A stretch of 64,000 nt of DNA from Aquila chrysaetos chrysaetos (GCF_900496995.4 NC_044005.1:26541363-26605362); one strand, 5' to 3'; shown: positions 1-12,370, counted from the stretch's first letter. The notes: a model not told the origin generated them from the sequence alone. Numbers and translations are program-made.

Positions 1-2180
1 CCCATGGGACAACTACTGACAAAGAGCAAATTGTTAACAGACAGTTAAGAGTAGGCCCAGAGCCAGACTTAAAAATCTTTGAAGCCAGAATGATTTGTGA
101 GAGGCTGTATATTTAGCCTTTCATCTTTAACGAAGTGTCCATTTCTTGCTGATTTCTTGAGCAAATCACCAGTAAAATGGAAATGGAGAAGAATACTTGT
201 CATAAACAGTTTGTGTGTTGCAATTCTGAGTTACTCATGTCATCGTTTTCTAAAGATGCTGAGGGCTTAGCCTTGAATTTCTAGTATCACCAGTCAACTA
301 ACGAATGAAGAGGAAGATCCCGTATTAATAGGTAGCTCTGATCTAATACAATTGATAATAAGGTGAACACAGGCTTACGCCAGGCCTTCACCTAATCTGA
401 CCTCTGGCCAGAGGGGTTCTGGAGATGAAATACAATAGCATGATAGGCAGCCTTACCCAGAGACTAAGCACTCAACCCTGGGCAGTTGGACACAAATACC
501 CTCTCGCCAAGCCTTAAACAGCTGAGACTCCACAGAGGCTACTGTAAGCTGGTAGCCTCCAGCTTTGGATAACTAGTCTGGGCTATTGTTCTGCACTCAC
601 ATAGCCCAGGTTGCCTTCAAGTGAGGAAGTCTAGGTCTTGGACATCAAACCAAAAATGATCAGACATTTGCAAAAGCCTCCACTACTAGCTACTTTCTTC
701 GTCAGACAGTATTCTGCCACCAACGTCGCAAGGCTGCAGCAATAAGGTCTGAAGAAGAGCTTGTATGGTTCATTCTCACCCTCTCTTTCTTTCTCTCTCT
801 GCAGCCCATCAGGAAGTAGAAAAGGGGAGAAACTGCATGGTCAGCCTCCCGCTAAGTCCACCCCAACTGATGGCTCTGAAGTGTCAATTATAATGACTAG
901 ACTGGAATGAGACTGGGAAAGGGGACAATTGGAATATGTAAAAGGAACAGAAAGTGGAGGTGTTTGGGGGAAAAAGAGCCAAGTAGTGACAGTGAACCAA
1001 GGACAGTGACTGAGGTAACACAAGAAGATGCATGGGAAAGAGAAGAGAGGATTACAGCTTCTGAAACAGGGGAAAGTGCTGAAAAAGAGAAAAAGAAAAG
1101 ACAGAACTTAAATATTACAGTGATATAAGAGCTACACAATTGTTTCATTAAATGGGACAGTGAGAAAACAACATGGAAGTTAATAGGTGGTATACAAAGA
1201 GAGAAAAAAAAAAGGCAAATTAACTGAGGGAAGGTAGGGAAACAAACAAGCCAGTACATGCAGCTTCAATACTGCCGAGGTAAAATGATCAATGTTCCTA
1301 TTTATTATTATTTTCTTAGCCACCACCCTGTATCTAACTTCTCTTTGCCTCCATGTGTTTGGTCCATCAGCATGGGATTCAAAAGGGACAGCATGATTAT
1401 TTTGACCACATGTTTCTGTATTTTCATGCATGACTCTAGATCTTATAATGAGTCAGCTATAAAAAATAGAGCATAACTGAACCCCACCAAAGCATGTGGA
1501 AATATTTCAGCAAGTAACAAGAAAGCTCCCTCACACACACTGCTGAAACCCTTCCTGGTGCTCACACTGCTTGGGCACTGCTGGGTGATGTAGAAGACCA
1601 GACAGTGGTTAGGTGGAGCCCTTGGAGAGAATGGGATGAGGGTGAAGGTGCTGAAAAATCAGTTCATAGGGCAACTCTGAGATGCTCTGATGATGTCTGG
1701 TGTCTCAGGGAGTCTCAGGGCAGGGCAAGCTGGCACAGACCCTATGCTGGCATAAGGAGCGTACACTTCCCAGCATCTTTCCTCCAGTTCAGCACAGAGA
1801 AAGAAGCGAGATTAGCCAAACTCATGGAGTGAAAGAGAACATGACACCTGTACAAAGAGGGACAGGCAAACAAACAGAGCTGCAAGCAGAGAATATGAGA
1901 GAATTTCAGAAGGAAGAGTTTGCAAAACAGAAATGTGACTACAAAGAGAGAAGAATAAGGGTGAATTAGAGAGAGAGAGATGGAGACATAGGCTGTGTGT
2001 GGAGGAAAGAGCATGGGGGGAGAAAGGAGGGGGCAAAGTCCGAGGCACTCAGTGAGTTCAGAACAATCTCCATTCTCTACAGCGCTTTCTGTTTAAAAAA
2101 ATAAAAAAGGAATGATGGAGAAGGGGAGAGAGTCAGACAAGTTTAATGATGTGTGTTCAAAGCTCAGATTGGAAAAATGA
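1..2180. other. Non-coding intergenic sequence
   Basis: No exon with a recognisable protein and no clear transposon is visible. Open frames here are short and unlike known proteins. A small CT-rich tract lies at 779-803 and a short GA repeat near 1970-1980; neither is large enough to be notable. The stretch lies 34 kb or more beyond the 3' end of IFT43 and looks like ordinary spacer. Confidence 0.6.
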
Positions 2181-2189
2181 CAGAGAAAA

Positions 2190-2480
2190 GCAGCCTGTTT
2201 CGGCTCTAATAAATTGTTCTTTGCTGTAAGAGATGCCTGTCGCAGCATTAATACAGGGCCCTAATACACGGGTCAGGGTTAAGTAATTTTCTCCGGCAAC
2301 TTAAGCGAATAATGAAGCTGGCAGCGGCTAGTGGCGCAGTGGGAGAGATGGCCCGGGCCGCCGGCACTTTGTCTTCATTTATTATGCCAGCTCTCATGAT
2401 TTGGGTACTGGCTGCAGCGACGGGAAGCCTCCGCCGAGGAGATATCGCTTCATTTCGGCAAGGTAATGAAAGCTGGGATG
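2190..2480. promoter_or_regulatory. Putative conserved non-coding element 1
   Basis: This block differs from its purine-rich surroundings. It is dense in AT-core motifs (AATAAA, TTAATA, TAATTT, TTTATTATG) mixed with intact CpG-containing segments around 2340-2450. That mix of homeodomain-like cores with undecayed CpGs and no repeat character is typical of vertebrate developmental enhancers. No open frame resembles a known protein. The call is inferred from composition only; conservation was not tested. Confidence 0.45.
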
Positions 2481-4170
2481 GGGGGAGGATAAACCAATTT
2501 GCTGGCTGACATGGGAAGGAGTGATTTGCAGACCTGGGTAAGGGAGGGGGGTGACCAAGCGAGAGGAAGCACAAGGCTAAACCAAGGGGGGTGCTCAAGG
2601 CCCTTCCCTGAGATAATGGCACCGTGTGTTTGTGGGGAGGGCAACAGAGCAGGACCAAGCAGGAGGGGCTGGTGGGGCTGGAGTGCAGCACATGTCAGGA
2701 CCTGAGGGTATGGGGAGTAGGGAAGAGCCACCAGGAAGAACAGTGTGGGCAGGAGAGGCTGGTGGAGGAGGAAGCAGCAGGAGCAGGTCCAAGGGCTGGT
2801 GAGAGTGGTCAGTGGAGTAAAGTTGAAGTAGAAGACCATGTAATAGCGGGATGATGGAAGCCAAACAGAGAGCAGCTGTGTGGGGGAAGGCAGGCACAAG
2901 AAGCAGGGTGAAAGGGAGAGCAAGGGACGTTGTCCTGGCACTGTGGGGAAGGGAGACCCTCACAAGCAACTTGTCTAAGGCAGAGACACTCAGGAACTGC
3001 AGTTCTGGAGCTCACTGAATTTCATCCCCACTGAGCCCATGGCTCTTCTCACAAGGGAAAAACTCCAGAGGAAGCACAAGGCAGACCTGCAGCCAAATCC
3101 CTCCAAGGAGAAGAGGGAACTTCTGTCTCCTGCACTCCATCCCCACCACAAAGGCATAGGCAGTCCATCTCCAAGCCTACTTCTTCAAAGCAGATTAACA
3201 ATGACCAATTTTGTGTCTTAACTCCCAAGACATGGGTGTCACTGACCAGCTTGGGCATACTGTTTGCATGCTCACAGTCCCCTCTGATTACCCCTGCACT
3301 GCTGTCCTCTCTTCTCAATCTGAGAGGATATATGCCTAGTGGCTAGGATGCCATCTTTGTCTCTACTTTAAAATACCTGCATCACTCGGAGCACATCCCT
3401 ACCTCCTTCAACATCCATGCTTCCCATGCCCAAAACAGTGAAGGGAATGGGGGCAACAGAGCCCCGGCAGAGTCAAGTCTGGGACTCTTACACTTTCCTT
3501 CCCTCCCCCTCCTCTCGATGTGGGTTAAGGCTTTCCAATAAGGACCAAGTGTTGGAGGCTTAACACTGCAGTCTCTGGAGAAGCAGGCCAATTTCACACT
3601 AATCTTCTCCATGAAGGGAGAGAGCATCGGAAGCAAGAATTACATCAAAGAGAAGTTAATGCTGAGAAGCAGACGACAAAAAGGAGCTGCTTTCAGTTTC
3701 AAATGAATACACACAGCTGGATTAAGAGATCAGGCAGCTCAAAGCCTGTATCACAAGCTTTGGTACCCAGGATTTAGCCAGCAGGGAAGAGTTCTGATCT
3801 GGGGTCTCTTTTGAAAGGAGAGGAGGGTCTTTATGGAGAACTACAGGTATTTGAGAAGAACTGGGTAGAAGACAGGGAGGCTGATCTCTTGGTATGGCCT
3901 CCGCTGACCTCTTCTGATAAATACCATGACAGACTCAGATAATGAGATATGTTTGCACAGCCTACGTAGCTCCTGAAGCTTTTTGGTTAGCGAGCAGTTA
4001 CCCTGTCATTTCCCGCTGCCCTGCACAGCCCTCCCTCCGCCTTTCGCCTGGGGCATTGCAGTTGTGTGGGGAATAGCCTTCCAGGTCCTGAAATGCAGGC
4101 AGTCCTTTTCCTCATGGGAGGAGGTGCGTTCAGCTTCAAATGCCACTAGCAAAGGCAGCTGAGCTCCCTG
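2481..4170. other. Non-coding spacer, purine-rich in part
   Basis: The first kilobase is strongly GA/GGA-biased on the plus strand. This creates several overlapping open frames on both strands with low-complexity, proline- or leucine-rich translations that do not look like proteins. No exon, RNA gene or transposon is recognised. Confidence 0.55.
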
Positions 4171-4179
4171 CAATATAAA

Positions 4180-4450
4180 ACGCACCCTCCGGAGGAAGGG
4201 AGAGCAGAGGGTGATTGCAGTAATGTGTCTGTTGTCCCACTTTAAGTGGTGCTGAAGTGAGTCCCAGCGCACTCCCCCCGCCGGGAGGCTGACAGGTGTA
4301 AATCCCGCGATGAATGAAGGCACCGAGCCCTATAAAGCTGGTGTCTCTCCACGCATCTCCGCTCTGATTGACTTGTCGGCTCTCTAAGGCTGACTCTATC
4401 AGCTCCTCGCTGCCTCCAATTCCAGGTGTGATTTAGTTTGGAGATGAGAG
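4180..4450. promoter_or_regulatory. Putative conserved non-coding element 2
   Basis: A CpG-containing, non-repetitive block with two T-box-like motifs (CAGGTGTAAA near 4295 and AGGTGTGA near 4425) and a TATAAAG at 4331-4337. It is flanked by featureless sequence. The motif content and lack of CpG decay suggest a regulatory element, but this is a composition-based inference. Confidence 0.4.
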
Positions 4451-5629
4451 GTGACAGTTAACATTGGTACTCGTCAGTGTAGATCAGACACAGTCACGCT
4501 GTCTTCTCCTGGCTCACTTCCTCGCCTCCTCCCCCATGCTCCCCACCCCTCTGGTATCTCCCACTCCTATCTGTTGCTCTCATTCTCCCTGCCTATCCTC
4601 ATGCAGTCCTTCTGTTTACCACCATATCCTTTTGCCTCCCATCACCATTGCCAGAGCTCATCATCAGTAAATTCCTCCCTTTCTCTTGTCTTTTCTGTCA
4701 CAGAATAACAGATTCCTAATGCCTTCTCCAAGGAAACGTCTCTCGTGCAAAGACTAGGAACAGCTGTTTTGGCTTGTCCTTTCCAGTCCCCTGTAAAGCT
4801 GAGCAAGCAATATCTAGCAAATACTCTATTTGCCAAATCTAACCTATTTCTCCATTGATACGTTGTTCGTTCGAGTTGAATTCTCTCAAATGTATTTGCT
4901 GTTTGGAATTCACCAAACAGTTTTGAGGAATGAATCTGGGCTTGAAGACAGAAGAAAAGAGGGATTTTGCACTTGATGTGTGAGATTACAACTGAATTGT
5001 TTGGTGTGGAAGAGCTCTTTGTAGTCCATATGCTGTAATATCCTAGAACAGCCCTACAACCAAGGTTTGTGACACAAATGCTGAGATTTCACATGTGGAA
5101 CTCCTCCTCAATTTAAAATTTCCAGTTCACCAAACATTTCCTGCCAATGTCCACTACCTATAAACCTTATGGAAAAGGAACACAAGGGAAAGGAATCCCA
5201 CTTTTTATTAGAGTTGATAGTTGCAAAAAAATCTTGGATGTATTCACACTGCTCATTTTAACCCAGGTAACTTTCTACTCTATGGCATTTTTGGTCTCCT
5301 ATTTCCCAATCATCACATTCAGTTTCCGTCCCTAGTACTTTAAGTGACAGGATTTCTTTAAGCCACACTGGAAAAGGCAACTGTTCCAACATCACCAAAT
5401 AGGAGGTGACTCAGTGGACAATGTATTGCCTAGGTTCATCCTTTTTGGTTCCCAATTCCCACCCTTCTAATTTTCAATAACTTTTGTAGCTGATTCCCAA
5501 TGAGGTATAATCTTTTCCTCTTTCTGAGGGGATGGTCACCCATCAACACAGGCTTCACTGTACCAGAGAGTTTGCTCATAAATTTACAGATTACTTAAGC
5601 TGGGAGAGACTGAATGGACATTGTAGGAT
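4451..5629. other. Non-coding spacer
   Basis: AT-leaning sequence with no recognised exon, RNA gene or clear repeat. The pyrimidine-rich part (4500-4700) gives two overlapping open frames of 68 and 85 codons with serine/proline/leucine-rich translations, which are typical of chance frames. Confidence 0.5.
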
Positions 5630-6535
5630 GGGCTGAGAATCCAAAATGACCTTGACAAACTGGGGAAAAGATCTGGAAGAAAGGAGGCATGTCAGCCACA
5701 GCACAACCCTCAGCCATCAGATAGGACTAACACAAGCAGATGCAACTATACAACTAAACAGAAGGTGAGAGACTTGCAGAGCCACATTGCCTCAGCACAG
5801 GACATATCACATGCATGTTGCACTTGGAAGTGATAAAGGAGATGGGCTAAAGCTCCCTTAGCATACTCTCTCTCCAAGTACATCGGAGCCTGAATAATCA
5901 ACTGCACAATCATGGGTCTGGAGAAGAATCAGGTAGGTAGCAGCACTATAGAAATGGATGTAGGGAGAAAGAGTGGATAACAAGTTGAAGACAAATCCCC
6001 ATGCCAAGCTGTTGTGAAAAGGCAAACAATGTACTGGGCTGTACAAACAAGAGAACAGCCTGTAAGGCTCAAGAACTAATACTTGTGCTCTCCTTAATGT
6101 TAATAAGGCCTGAGCTGGACTTCTTGGACCTTCCTTGTTCCTCTCTGGATGCTGAAGTTTAAGGAAAAAAGTGGACAAGCCAGAAGGACCGAGGGAAGTT
6201 AAGCAAGAATTATCGGAGATCTAGAAAACCTGGCCTGCAGGGAAAAGGCTGTAACTGGGCTTGTTTAGTCTAGAGAAAAAAAAGACTGGAGGAGACATGA
6301 TGGCAATCTTCATATACATAGCAGGCTGCTTTGAAGAGGCAGGGTCTTTGGAGAGTAGGAGAAATTGTAGCCTTAAACTGCATCAAGGGAGATTTAGAAA
6401 GCTCGGAGAACTTTTTAGCTCTATGTGTAGTAAAGTCTTGAAATAATTTGATTAGACAGGTTGTGGTAGCACAATAATTTTCCTTTAAGACCAAGTTAGG
6501 TAAGCATTTGGACAGAATCACATAGGTATCTTTGG
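5630..6535 (+). mobile_element. Ancient CR1 LINE fragment, 3' part
   Basis: The segment follows the 3' coding portion of CR1-type LINEs (the older reptile/bird subfamilies) in order. There is a 'gacaaactgg' stretch near 5654 and a 'ttaataaggcctgagctgga' stretch near 6100. The best-preserved part is 6190-6535, with the recognisable CR1 series 'gggcttgtttagtctagag', 'gacatgatggcaatcttca', 'aaactgcatcaagggagatt' and 'ataatttgattagacaggtt'. Many substitutions and indels break all frames, so the copy is old and dead. Assignment is by recalled family resemblance; boundaries are approximate, and the middle portion (5700-6090) is the most degraded. Confidence 0.75.
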
Positions 6536-7500
6536 GCTGGATTACATGGAATTTTCGGCATTGCTTCCTGCTGTATTTTCTCTGAATCTGCAAATATGTT
6601 GATGACACACTGCTAACGTGACAGGGACTACACATAACACATAGTCCCTTCCAGAAATAAACACCTAACTGAAAATCTGAAGTGGAGCCACACTAGCACG
6701 TGAATGATAATAATATGAGGCATTAGCTAAGTCCTGTCTATGCTTCCCAGCATGGCTATGAAAAAATGAAGCAGAGAGGAGAAGAGCCACACTATACATG
6801 TACCATGACACTGCTGAGAATCTGAAGGAGTGTGTCCTTTTCTCTGCATGAAAGGCCAAGATGCATAATTTGGAGACTGAAGATTGCCTGCTGCAGATAC
6901 TGCTGAGTTTTGTGATTCTTTCTAAGTTTAGGTAATTTAATGATAAATGAAGTTCTGAGCCCTTGAGCTTCAATGAGGTGTGACAGTAGTTCTGTCCGGG
7001 GCTGGTGAGACAGACAATGTTTAGAATACACTTATCCTTTAATTCAGACTGCATGAATAATATTTACTCTAGTTTATTCAGTGATATTTTTCCTCTAACC
7101 ATAAACTACTCCTCTGGCTGCCCTTAGAGCCACACCAGTGTGGAGATAGTAATGATATGAGAAGCTACTGAGGTTGGTTGGTTCCTTCTTGTTTGGTCTG
7201 TTTTGGATTGGTTTCATTTTGTTTATTTCAGGTAGCTTTTGCTCTCTGATATCTATATGTAACCACTCAGTAACCAGGAGGCACCATGAACAAGATACAT
7301 CCCTGGCCTACGGATCACAAAGAAGTTCCATCTCTTTCTCTGAGAGAGGAATAGAGGAACTCTGACTTACGTATTTGCCCCCTGAGTCTGAAGGGCTGTC
7401 ATTCCCTGTACTGTCAAAGGACACTAGTCAAAAGCTGAAAGTGGCACTAGGTACAGCTGTCCACATCACCATCCTCCAACTACAAAAGTTTAGGGGAAGG
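6536..7500. other. Non-coding spacer
   Basis: No recognised exon or RNA gene. Open frames on the minus strand (up to 129 codons at 6665-7054) are unlike known proteins and have no splice-site context that would support them. Confidence 0.5.
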
Positions 7501-7625
7501 CCTTAGTGGTGGGGCACATCTGACTGTTTCATGAACTTCCCTGTGACACACTGATGACAGCCACTGTTAGAGGATGGATATTGAACTAGATGGACCACTT
7601 GCAGGGGTATTCCTGCATCCCTGGA
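7501..7625 (+). mobile_element. Ancient CR1 LINE 3' end fragment
   Basis: A short fragment with the hallmark 3'-terminal CR1 phrase 'gaactagatggacc' (7583-7596), preceded by 'ccactgttagaggatgg' and 'catgaacttccctgtgac'. This order is characteristic of old CR1 3' ends in birds and reptiles. It is heavily diverged and truncated. It lies 1 kb downstream of the larger CR1 fragment in the same orientation but is a separate piece. Confidence 0.7.
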
Positions 7626-8850
7626 TCTTGAGGGCACGACAGCACAGTACTGCGTGTTCTTCACCACCTTCCCATGCATAGTCCAAGGTCCTAATACTAA
7701 ACTTCAGGCTTGTCTATAGTGCTATCTGTGGCTTACAAAGACAGTTTGAGTCACTGAAAACATGGGAACTGGAAATGCTCCCATGTATACTCTTGGAAAC
7801 TGGAGGTTGGGAGCAATCAGTCCTAGCCTAGGGAACACCTTGATGAAGTGGTTCCCGGTTACAAGAAGAGCAAACTAGAAATTCAAGTTTAGGCGATGGA
7901 GCCTGAAGAAGGCACAAACAGAATCTATGGGAAAACTTTGATACCCTGGAATTACCTAAGTCAGATCAGATTCAGAAACAGTGAACTCTCTGAAACGTTC
8001 CTATGGATCTTCTCAGTTCTTGCCCAAAAGCTCAGCAGCGCTGGAGCCTGACCATACTCATGACTACACTCACTGCTAAGACATTTCTCAACATCATCTT
8101 AGCCTCTCCAGCCCCTATCTGCCAGCCAGCATTCTTAAACTTCCCATTGTCAGAATCTAAATTATTTCTCTCATTTATATGGCAGCTGTCCTCCTGTTCT
8201 ATCCAAAATCCTCTTCTCCAGGACAGAGGTATGTACCTCTCAATCTGTCTTCATCTACTTTTTCCTCATTCTTTGCTCTGCTGAAGATCCCATCTCTACC
8301 TTTGGCAGAAAGGGGACATCCAAAGATATAGCCTGCATGGTGTATCTGGGAGACTATTTACCGAGGCAGCCAAATCTTGTCACAAAAGACTCCAGAGAGG
8401 GGAATTGCAGAGGGAAATGGGCACTGTCAGCACAGAGCACGAGCTGACCGAGCCTGACAACTTCTCTGTCAAATCGCCCCCTGCAGAGCACACACGCATC
8501 TCATTTTTGAATGTCTGAAGGCACTCTTGCCTGTGTTGTGTTGTCAGTGTTGGGATGCAGCAGCGGAGGGAACTTAAAACATTTTAAAGTGGCCAAAACC
8601 TCTCCAAACAGAGGGCTGCTTCCTGATCCCAGCAGAGATCCCCTGCAGCTTTCCAAATGCCCTTTCTCTCTTTCTGGAGGCTAGAAGTTCAGTTTGGGGA
8701 ACAGACTGGGCTTTACACTTCCTAGTTTCTCTCAAAAATGGAAAGCCCCTGCCTCCCATAACCCCCCTGCCCGCTCTCGCCTTGTGTCCATCCGCTCCCC
8801 CTCCCTGCTCCAGCACCTCCCTCCCCACCTCCAGCCCGGGTGACGATCCA
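7626..8850. other. Non-coding spacer
   Basis: No exon, RNA gene or clear repeat is recognised. The right end (8750-8850) becomes C-rich as it approaches the next enhancer-like block. Confidence 0.5.
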
Positions 8851-8854
8851 TGAA

Positions 8855-9090
8855 AGCCCCCAGCAGTATGTCACAGGAGTGATAATTACATCCCCCCGCT
8901 CGCATCATGCCGCCTGCTGCTGACCTCTCACCCCTCCTCTCTTTTAATCACCCCCTGGCATCAGTCACTCTGACAGGGCAGCGGCACAAGCCACGTGACC
9001 TGTCAGCCCGGGGACATGACTTATAGGGCCCGGCTGGTGGACAAAGGGAAGGGAGATAGGCAGCATAAATCTCCAGGGCGAATAAAAGAG
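8855..9090. promoter_or_regulatory. Putative conserved non-coding element 3
   Basis: A compact block carrying ATAATTAC (8882-8889), a canonical E-box in CCACGTGAC (8992-9000), and two TGACAG or CTGTCA cores of the MEIS/TGIF type near 8971 and 9000. It also has CATAAATC and AATAAAAG cores near 9065-9085. CpGs are retained and the block is non-repetitive. The clustered, ordered motifs suggest a developmental enhancer; evidence is motif content only. Confidence 0.5.
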
Positions 9091-11190
9091 AGTGATGGGG
9101 CACTCTGCCGGGGCCTGCGTTAGCAGATTCTCGGCCTCTTGTTATTCAGCCCAGAGTTATGGTGATGAGGAAGTGGCCAAGAGTGACACGCGCTGGTCCC
9201 AATCAACCTTGCGAAACCTGCAGAGACCTAGAGGAGCCTTAATGTCACGCATGGCCAGACAGCCTCAACAAGGTGGGCTAGGGCCAAGGGAGCAGCCATA
9301 GCAGTCCCCAGCCACCAGAGGCATCTGACCAGCAAAAGCTTCAGCTGTCAGAGCAAGGCACTAAGTCACACAGAACAAGGACAGGGGACCCCAGAGTTGT
9401 ACCTCTCTATCTTTACTGAGCACAGCTGCAGCACAATTTGCACATCAGAGCACCCATCACCGGCTCAGGACACAGGTTTCTCCCAGCCAGCACATTCCTC
9501 CAAGCTCCCCACCAATCCTCTGCTCACCTGCAGGCTCCCCTTGTTATATATGTCCTCTCCACCAGCTCCCTTGCATTCACCTGTTGCTTGGTAGGATGAA
9601 ATCACTGGTGCATCAGTCAGCTGCTACCATTATAAAGATACAGGACATCTGGGCTTTCCACCAAGGAGCAGTCCCTCATTGCTCCTCTGCTGGGACAGAA
9701 GTGCTCTTCTTAGGACTGCAGAGACCTTTTACTTCTGTACAGGGCACAGGAGGGAGTGTGGTCCACTAACACCTGGTACAATGGGTGCTGCAGTGGACAA
9801 AGGGCATGAGAAGGACCCATCTGGATCATCAACTCCATCCTATGACAGTCACCACCCTGGGTCTCCACAGGTCATCTTGTTCCACTCATCCATATCTTTC
9901 TCAGGAGGGAAAGTGGCAAGGGACAGCTGATATCCTCAGCAGGGCTGTAACTCCCCTAGTACCACACCTTCAGAGAAGAGAAGTCCAGGAGCTTTAACCC
10001 AGAAGGTGTAGGAAGGAGGAGGAAGTACAGAGATAAGAACTGGGGGCAGTTTTGAAAATACTGGAGGAGAAATTAGGGAAACATCTGGGAGGAAGTCAGG
10101 GAAATTTTAAGTACATTTTCTTTGATTTGTTTGAAAACTGAAAGTGGTATCTGAAATTGTAGCTCTTCAGCTGAAAGTCCAAAACATCAATGACCTTCCC
10201 TTGTCCTTCAAGGAGCAAAGTAATGAAGCCCATTTCCAGCTTTGGGTGCAGTTGTTTCTGACTGAACACAAGAAAGGTGAAGCCCAGTAACCAGGAGGGA
10301 TTTGGCTCCATAAACATCTTTACCTGGGAACCACCATGTCTCAGGTGCTCAGAAATGTGAAAGCACTGGGGGCAAAGCGAGAAGACCTCTTACGCTGGTG
10401 CCCTGTCACCATCCTGTCCCATGCTGGCAGTGGCTCCTCTAGACTTCAGGTCTCATCTGCACAGTGAAAACACAAGCAAAGCCAGCTACCAATGTTGCCT
10501 GTTCATGCTGTGCGTAAGCACCACCTTTGACCATTTCCTCTTGCACTTCCCTGAGACCTACAAACTCACAGCACTTGGAGTGCTGCAGCAGATATCCTCT
10601 CATTTTTAAAAGATGCTAGTTGCTAAAATGAGAGGTGTATCCAGGCAGTGATGGGTGAAGGTCTGCTTGTATCATTCCCTGGACCAGGGCCTGCTCTTGT
10701 ATGCCAAGATGTCCCCACTCATGTCCCAGGTGAGGGGCCCCAGACAGGGCTGTACAGACCATACAGCTCAGTGCTGCTCTCACAGCTAAATGAGGGGGAG
10801 AAGAGAGGTGCTAAGACCTGCACTTGGACCAAGCAGAGGGCTCAGCACAGCCACAGCAGCATCCTAGGTGTATCCTGTACCCTCCTCTCCCAGCCTGCTA
10901 CCCTCCTTGGTTTTACCATCTCTGCCTGCAGCCCCCCAGCCCCTGCACAGCACAAGGCAGGGAGGGCTGCCTCCCACGCAGAAGACACTTCATCTAAGCT
11001 GGCACCTGCAGGCAAAACTGCTCACCCCTGGAGACAAGACTGAAGAGGGCCCCAGACTTCCCTCTCCATCCTTCCTGAAGGCCTCCTCTCCACCGGTGAC
11101 TTCCCTCTGGGCTGAGGGGGAAGCCCTGCAGCCCCCAGCCTCCTCACCAGCTGGGTCCTAGCCTCCGAGACAGGAGCAAACAGCTCCCTA
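9091..11190. other. Non-coding spacer
   Basis: No exon or transposon is recognised. Overlapping open frames of 60-131 codons occur, for example at 10648-11043, but their translations look random and have no known domain. Confidence 0.5.
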
Positions 11191-11194
11191 CCCT

Positions 11195-11330
11195 CCTCCC
11201 CCCCATCTGCCTTTTAACGATGATGGAAGCTGCTGTCAGCGTGCAGCGACAGTAATAAACACTCTTCTTAATAACACAGGGTGTCCCTCTTATTAAAATG
11301 AATAGACTTCGGTGGTGAAACCAGGCTGCC
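11195..11330. promoter_or_regulatory. Putative conserved non-coding element 4
   Basis: A short AT-core-rich block with TTTTAACGATG, AGTAATAAACAC, CTTAATAACAC and CTTATTAAAATG motifs, a CTGTCAGCGTG segment and intact CpGs, set between C-rich sequences. It has the look of a homeodomain- or forkhead-bound enhancer core. This is inferred from composition alone. Confidence 0.4.
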
Positions 11331-12134
11331 TGCCTTGCAGCCTAGTGTGGACAGCAACCCTCAAGCAGAGCAGTTTATCCGCTGTAATTACTACAGCAGC
11401 TTCGGCTCCAGGACATTCCTGGTTATGGCACTGTACTGTACCCCCAGGCAGAGACACAGGTACGTGGACAGACTGAGGTACCTACCAACACATGAGCACA
11501 CAGAGAAATGCAGGGAGGTCATTGCCTGTGTACCTGCAAACATGTACAGTAATCTCTGAGATGCACAGGCACAGCAGAGTAGCGTTAAATGTATCCACAG
11601 CCAGGCTTTCAGGCATCCTAAATCCCACTGAAACCAGCAGCAGCAGCTGGTGTCACTCTTTCTGCTTCTTTTGTGCATAACAGGTATATTAACACATGTG
11701 TACCTAAACCACACCGCACTGAAAGCAGGTAGAGGAAGGCAAATGCTTGATCTGTGAGTGAGAATCCCCTCCTCCACCAGTTCACAATGTATCTGCTCAA
11801 TTTTTCCTGTTCCCTGGCCGATGAGAGGTCACAGGATAAATGTATTTCAGGTTTTACATACCAGTGCAACATGCTGAAAAGAGCTGACGTGGCATCCCTT
11901 GTGTCCACCCTTTCCGGATTTTGGATCTCAGTTAATGTATTGCTTTCTACCCCATGGGGAAGCTGTCCATTTCCCAAGCACCAAATTCAGAGGATCTCTG
12001 TATCCCAAGCACTGACTGTCTTTCACCCTGCATGCTGTAGCCAAACACCAAGTTTGGAATTCATGGGACAGGGAAGGAAACCATCTGACATGATGCTTGC
12101 CGGTGGTTCTTTCGGAGGTATGTTTGGACTGGCT
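11331..12134. other. Non-coding spacer 5' of a solo LTR
   Basis: No recognisable gene. A 167-codon plus-strand open frame (11754-12257) runs into the LTR that follows and is judged a chance frame. Confidence 0.5.
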
Positions 12135-12140
12135 ATTATG
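12135..12140. repeat. Target-site duplication, left copy (ATTATG)
   Basis: The six bases ATTATG sit immediately before the TG of the LTR and are repeated exactly after its terminal CA. A 6-bp duplication is what alpha/beta-type (class II, ERVK-like) retroviral integrases leave. Confidence 0.9.
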
Positions 12141-12241
12141 TGTAGCGTTGCTACATATCAAGGTGCCGCGATTAGATCACTGGTCGGCCCAGACCAGGGA
12201 AGAGACAGACAACACACACGGTGTGAGCGTCAACTTCATCT

Positions 12242-12247
12242 TTTATT
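12242..12247 (-). terminator. LTR polyadenylation signal AATAAA
   Basis: Canonical AATAAA on the minus strand inside the 230-bp LTR, just downstream of its TATA box. It would serve the 3' end of proviral transcripts and could now terminate any minus-strand read-through transcription. Confidence 0.75.
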
Positions 12248-12260
12248 GCGCAGTTAATTC

Positions 12261-12268
12261 CTTTTATA
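12261..12268 (-). promoter_or_regulatory. LTR TATA box
   Basis: TATAAAAG on the minus strand within the short LTR, correctly placed before the putative R region. A start site would be expected about 25-30 bp further, near 12235-12240. Confidence 0.75.
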
Positions 12269-12370
12269 CTAACAACGGTAGGTGGGATTACTGATACGTC
12301 ATAGGGAGGCGACGACTAGCCTTCTACCTTTCCGTGACATCGTGAGATCTTCCGAACGCCGTACCCTACA

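Larger units (their letters stand above)
12141..12370 (-). mobile_element. Short solo LTR, class II/alpharetrovirus-like
   Basis: A 230-bp element with 5-bp terminal inverted repeats (TGTAG/CTACA), TG...CA ends and a perfect 6-bp target duplication. Read on the minus strand it has a TATA box (TATAAAAG, 12268-12261) followed 21 bp later by a poly(A) signal AATAAA (12247-12242). Having AATAAA this close to the TATA box, probably upstream of the cap site, is the arrangement of avian leukosis-type LTRs. A CRE-like TGACGTA lies upstream of the TATA box, near 12300. It holds 16 CpG dinucleotides in 230 bp, far more than its flanks, so it has had little time to decay. No internal retroviral genes flank it, so it is a solo LTR formed by recombination. 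Confidence 0.9.
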
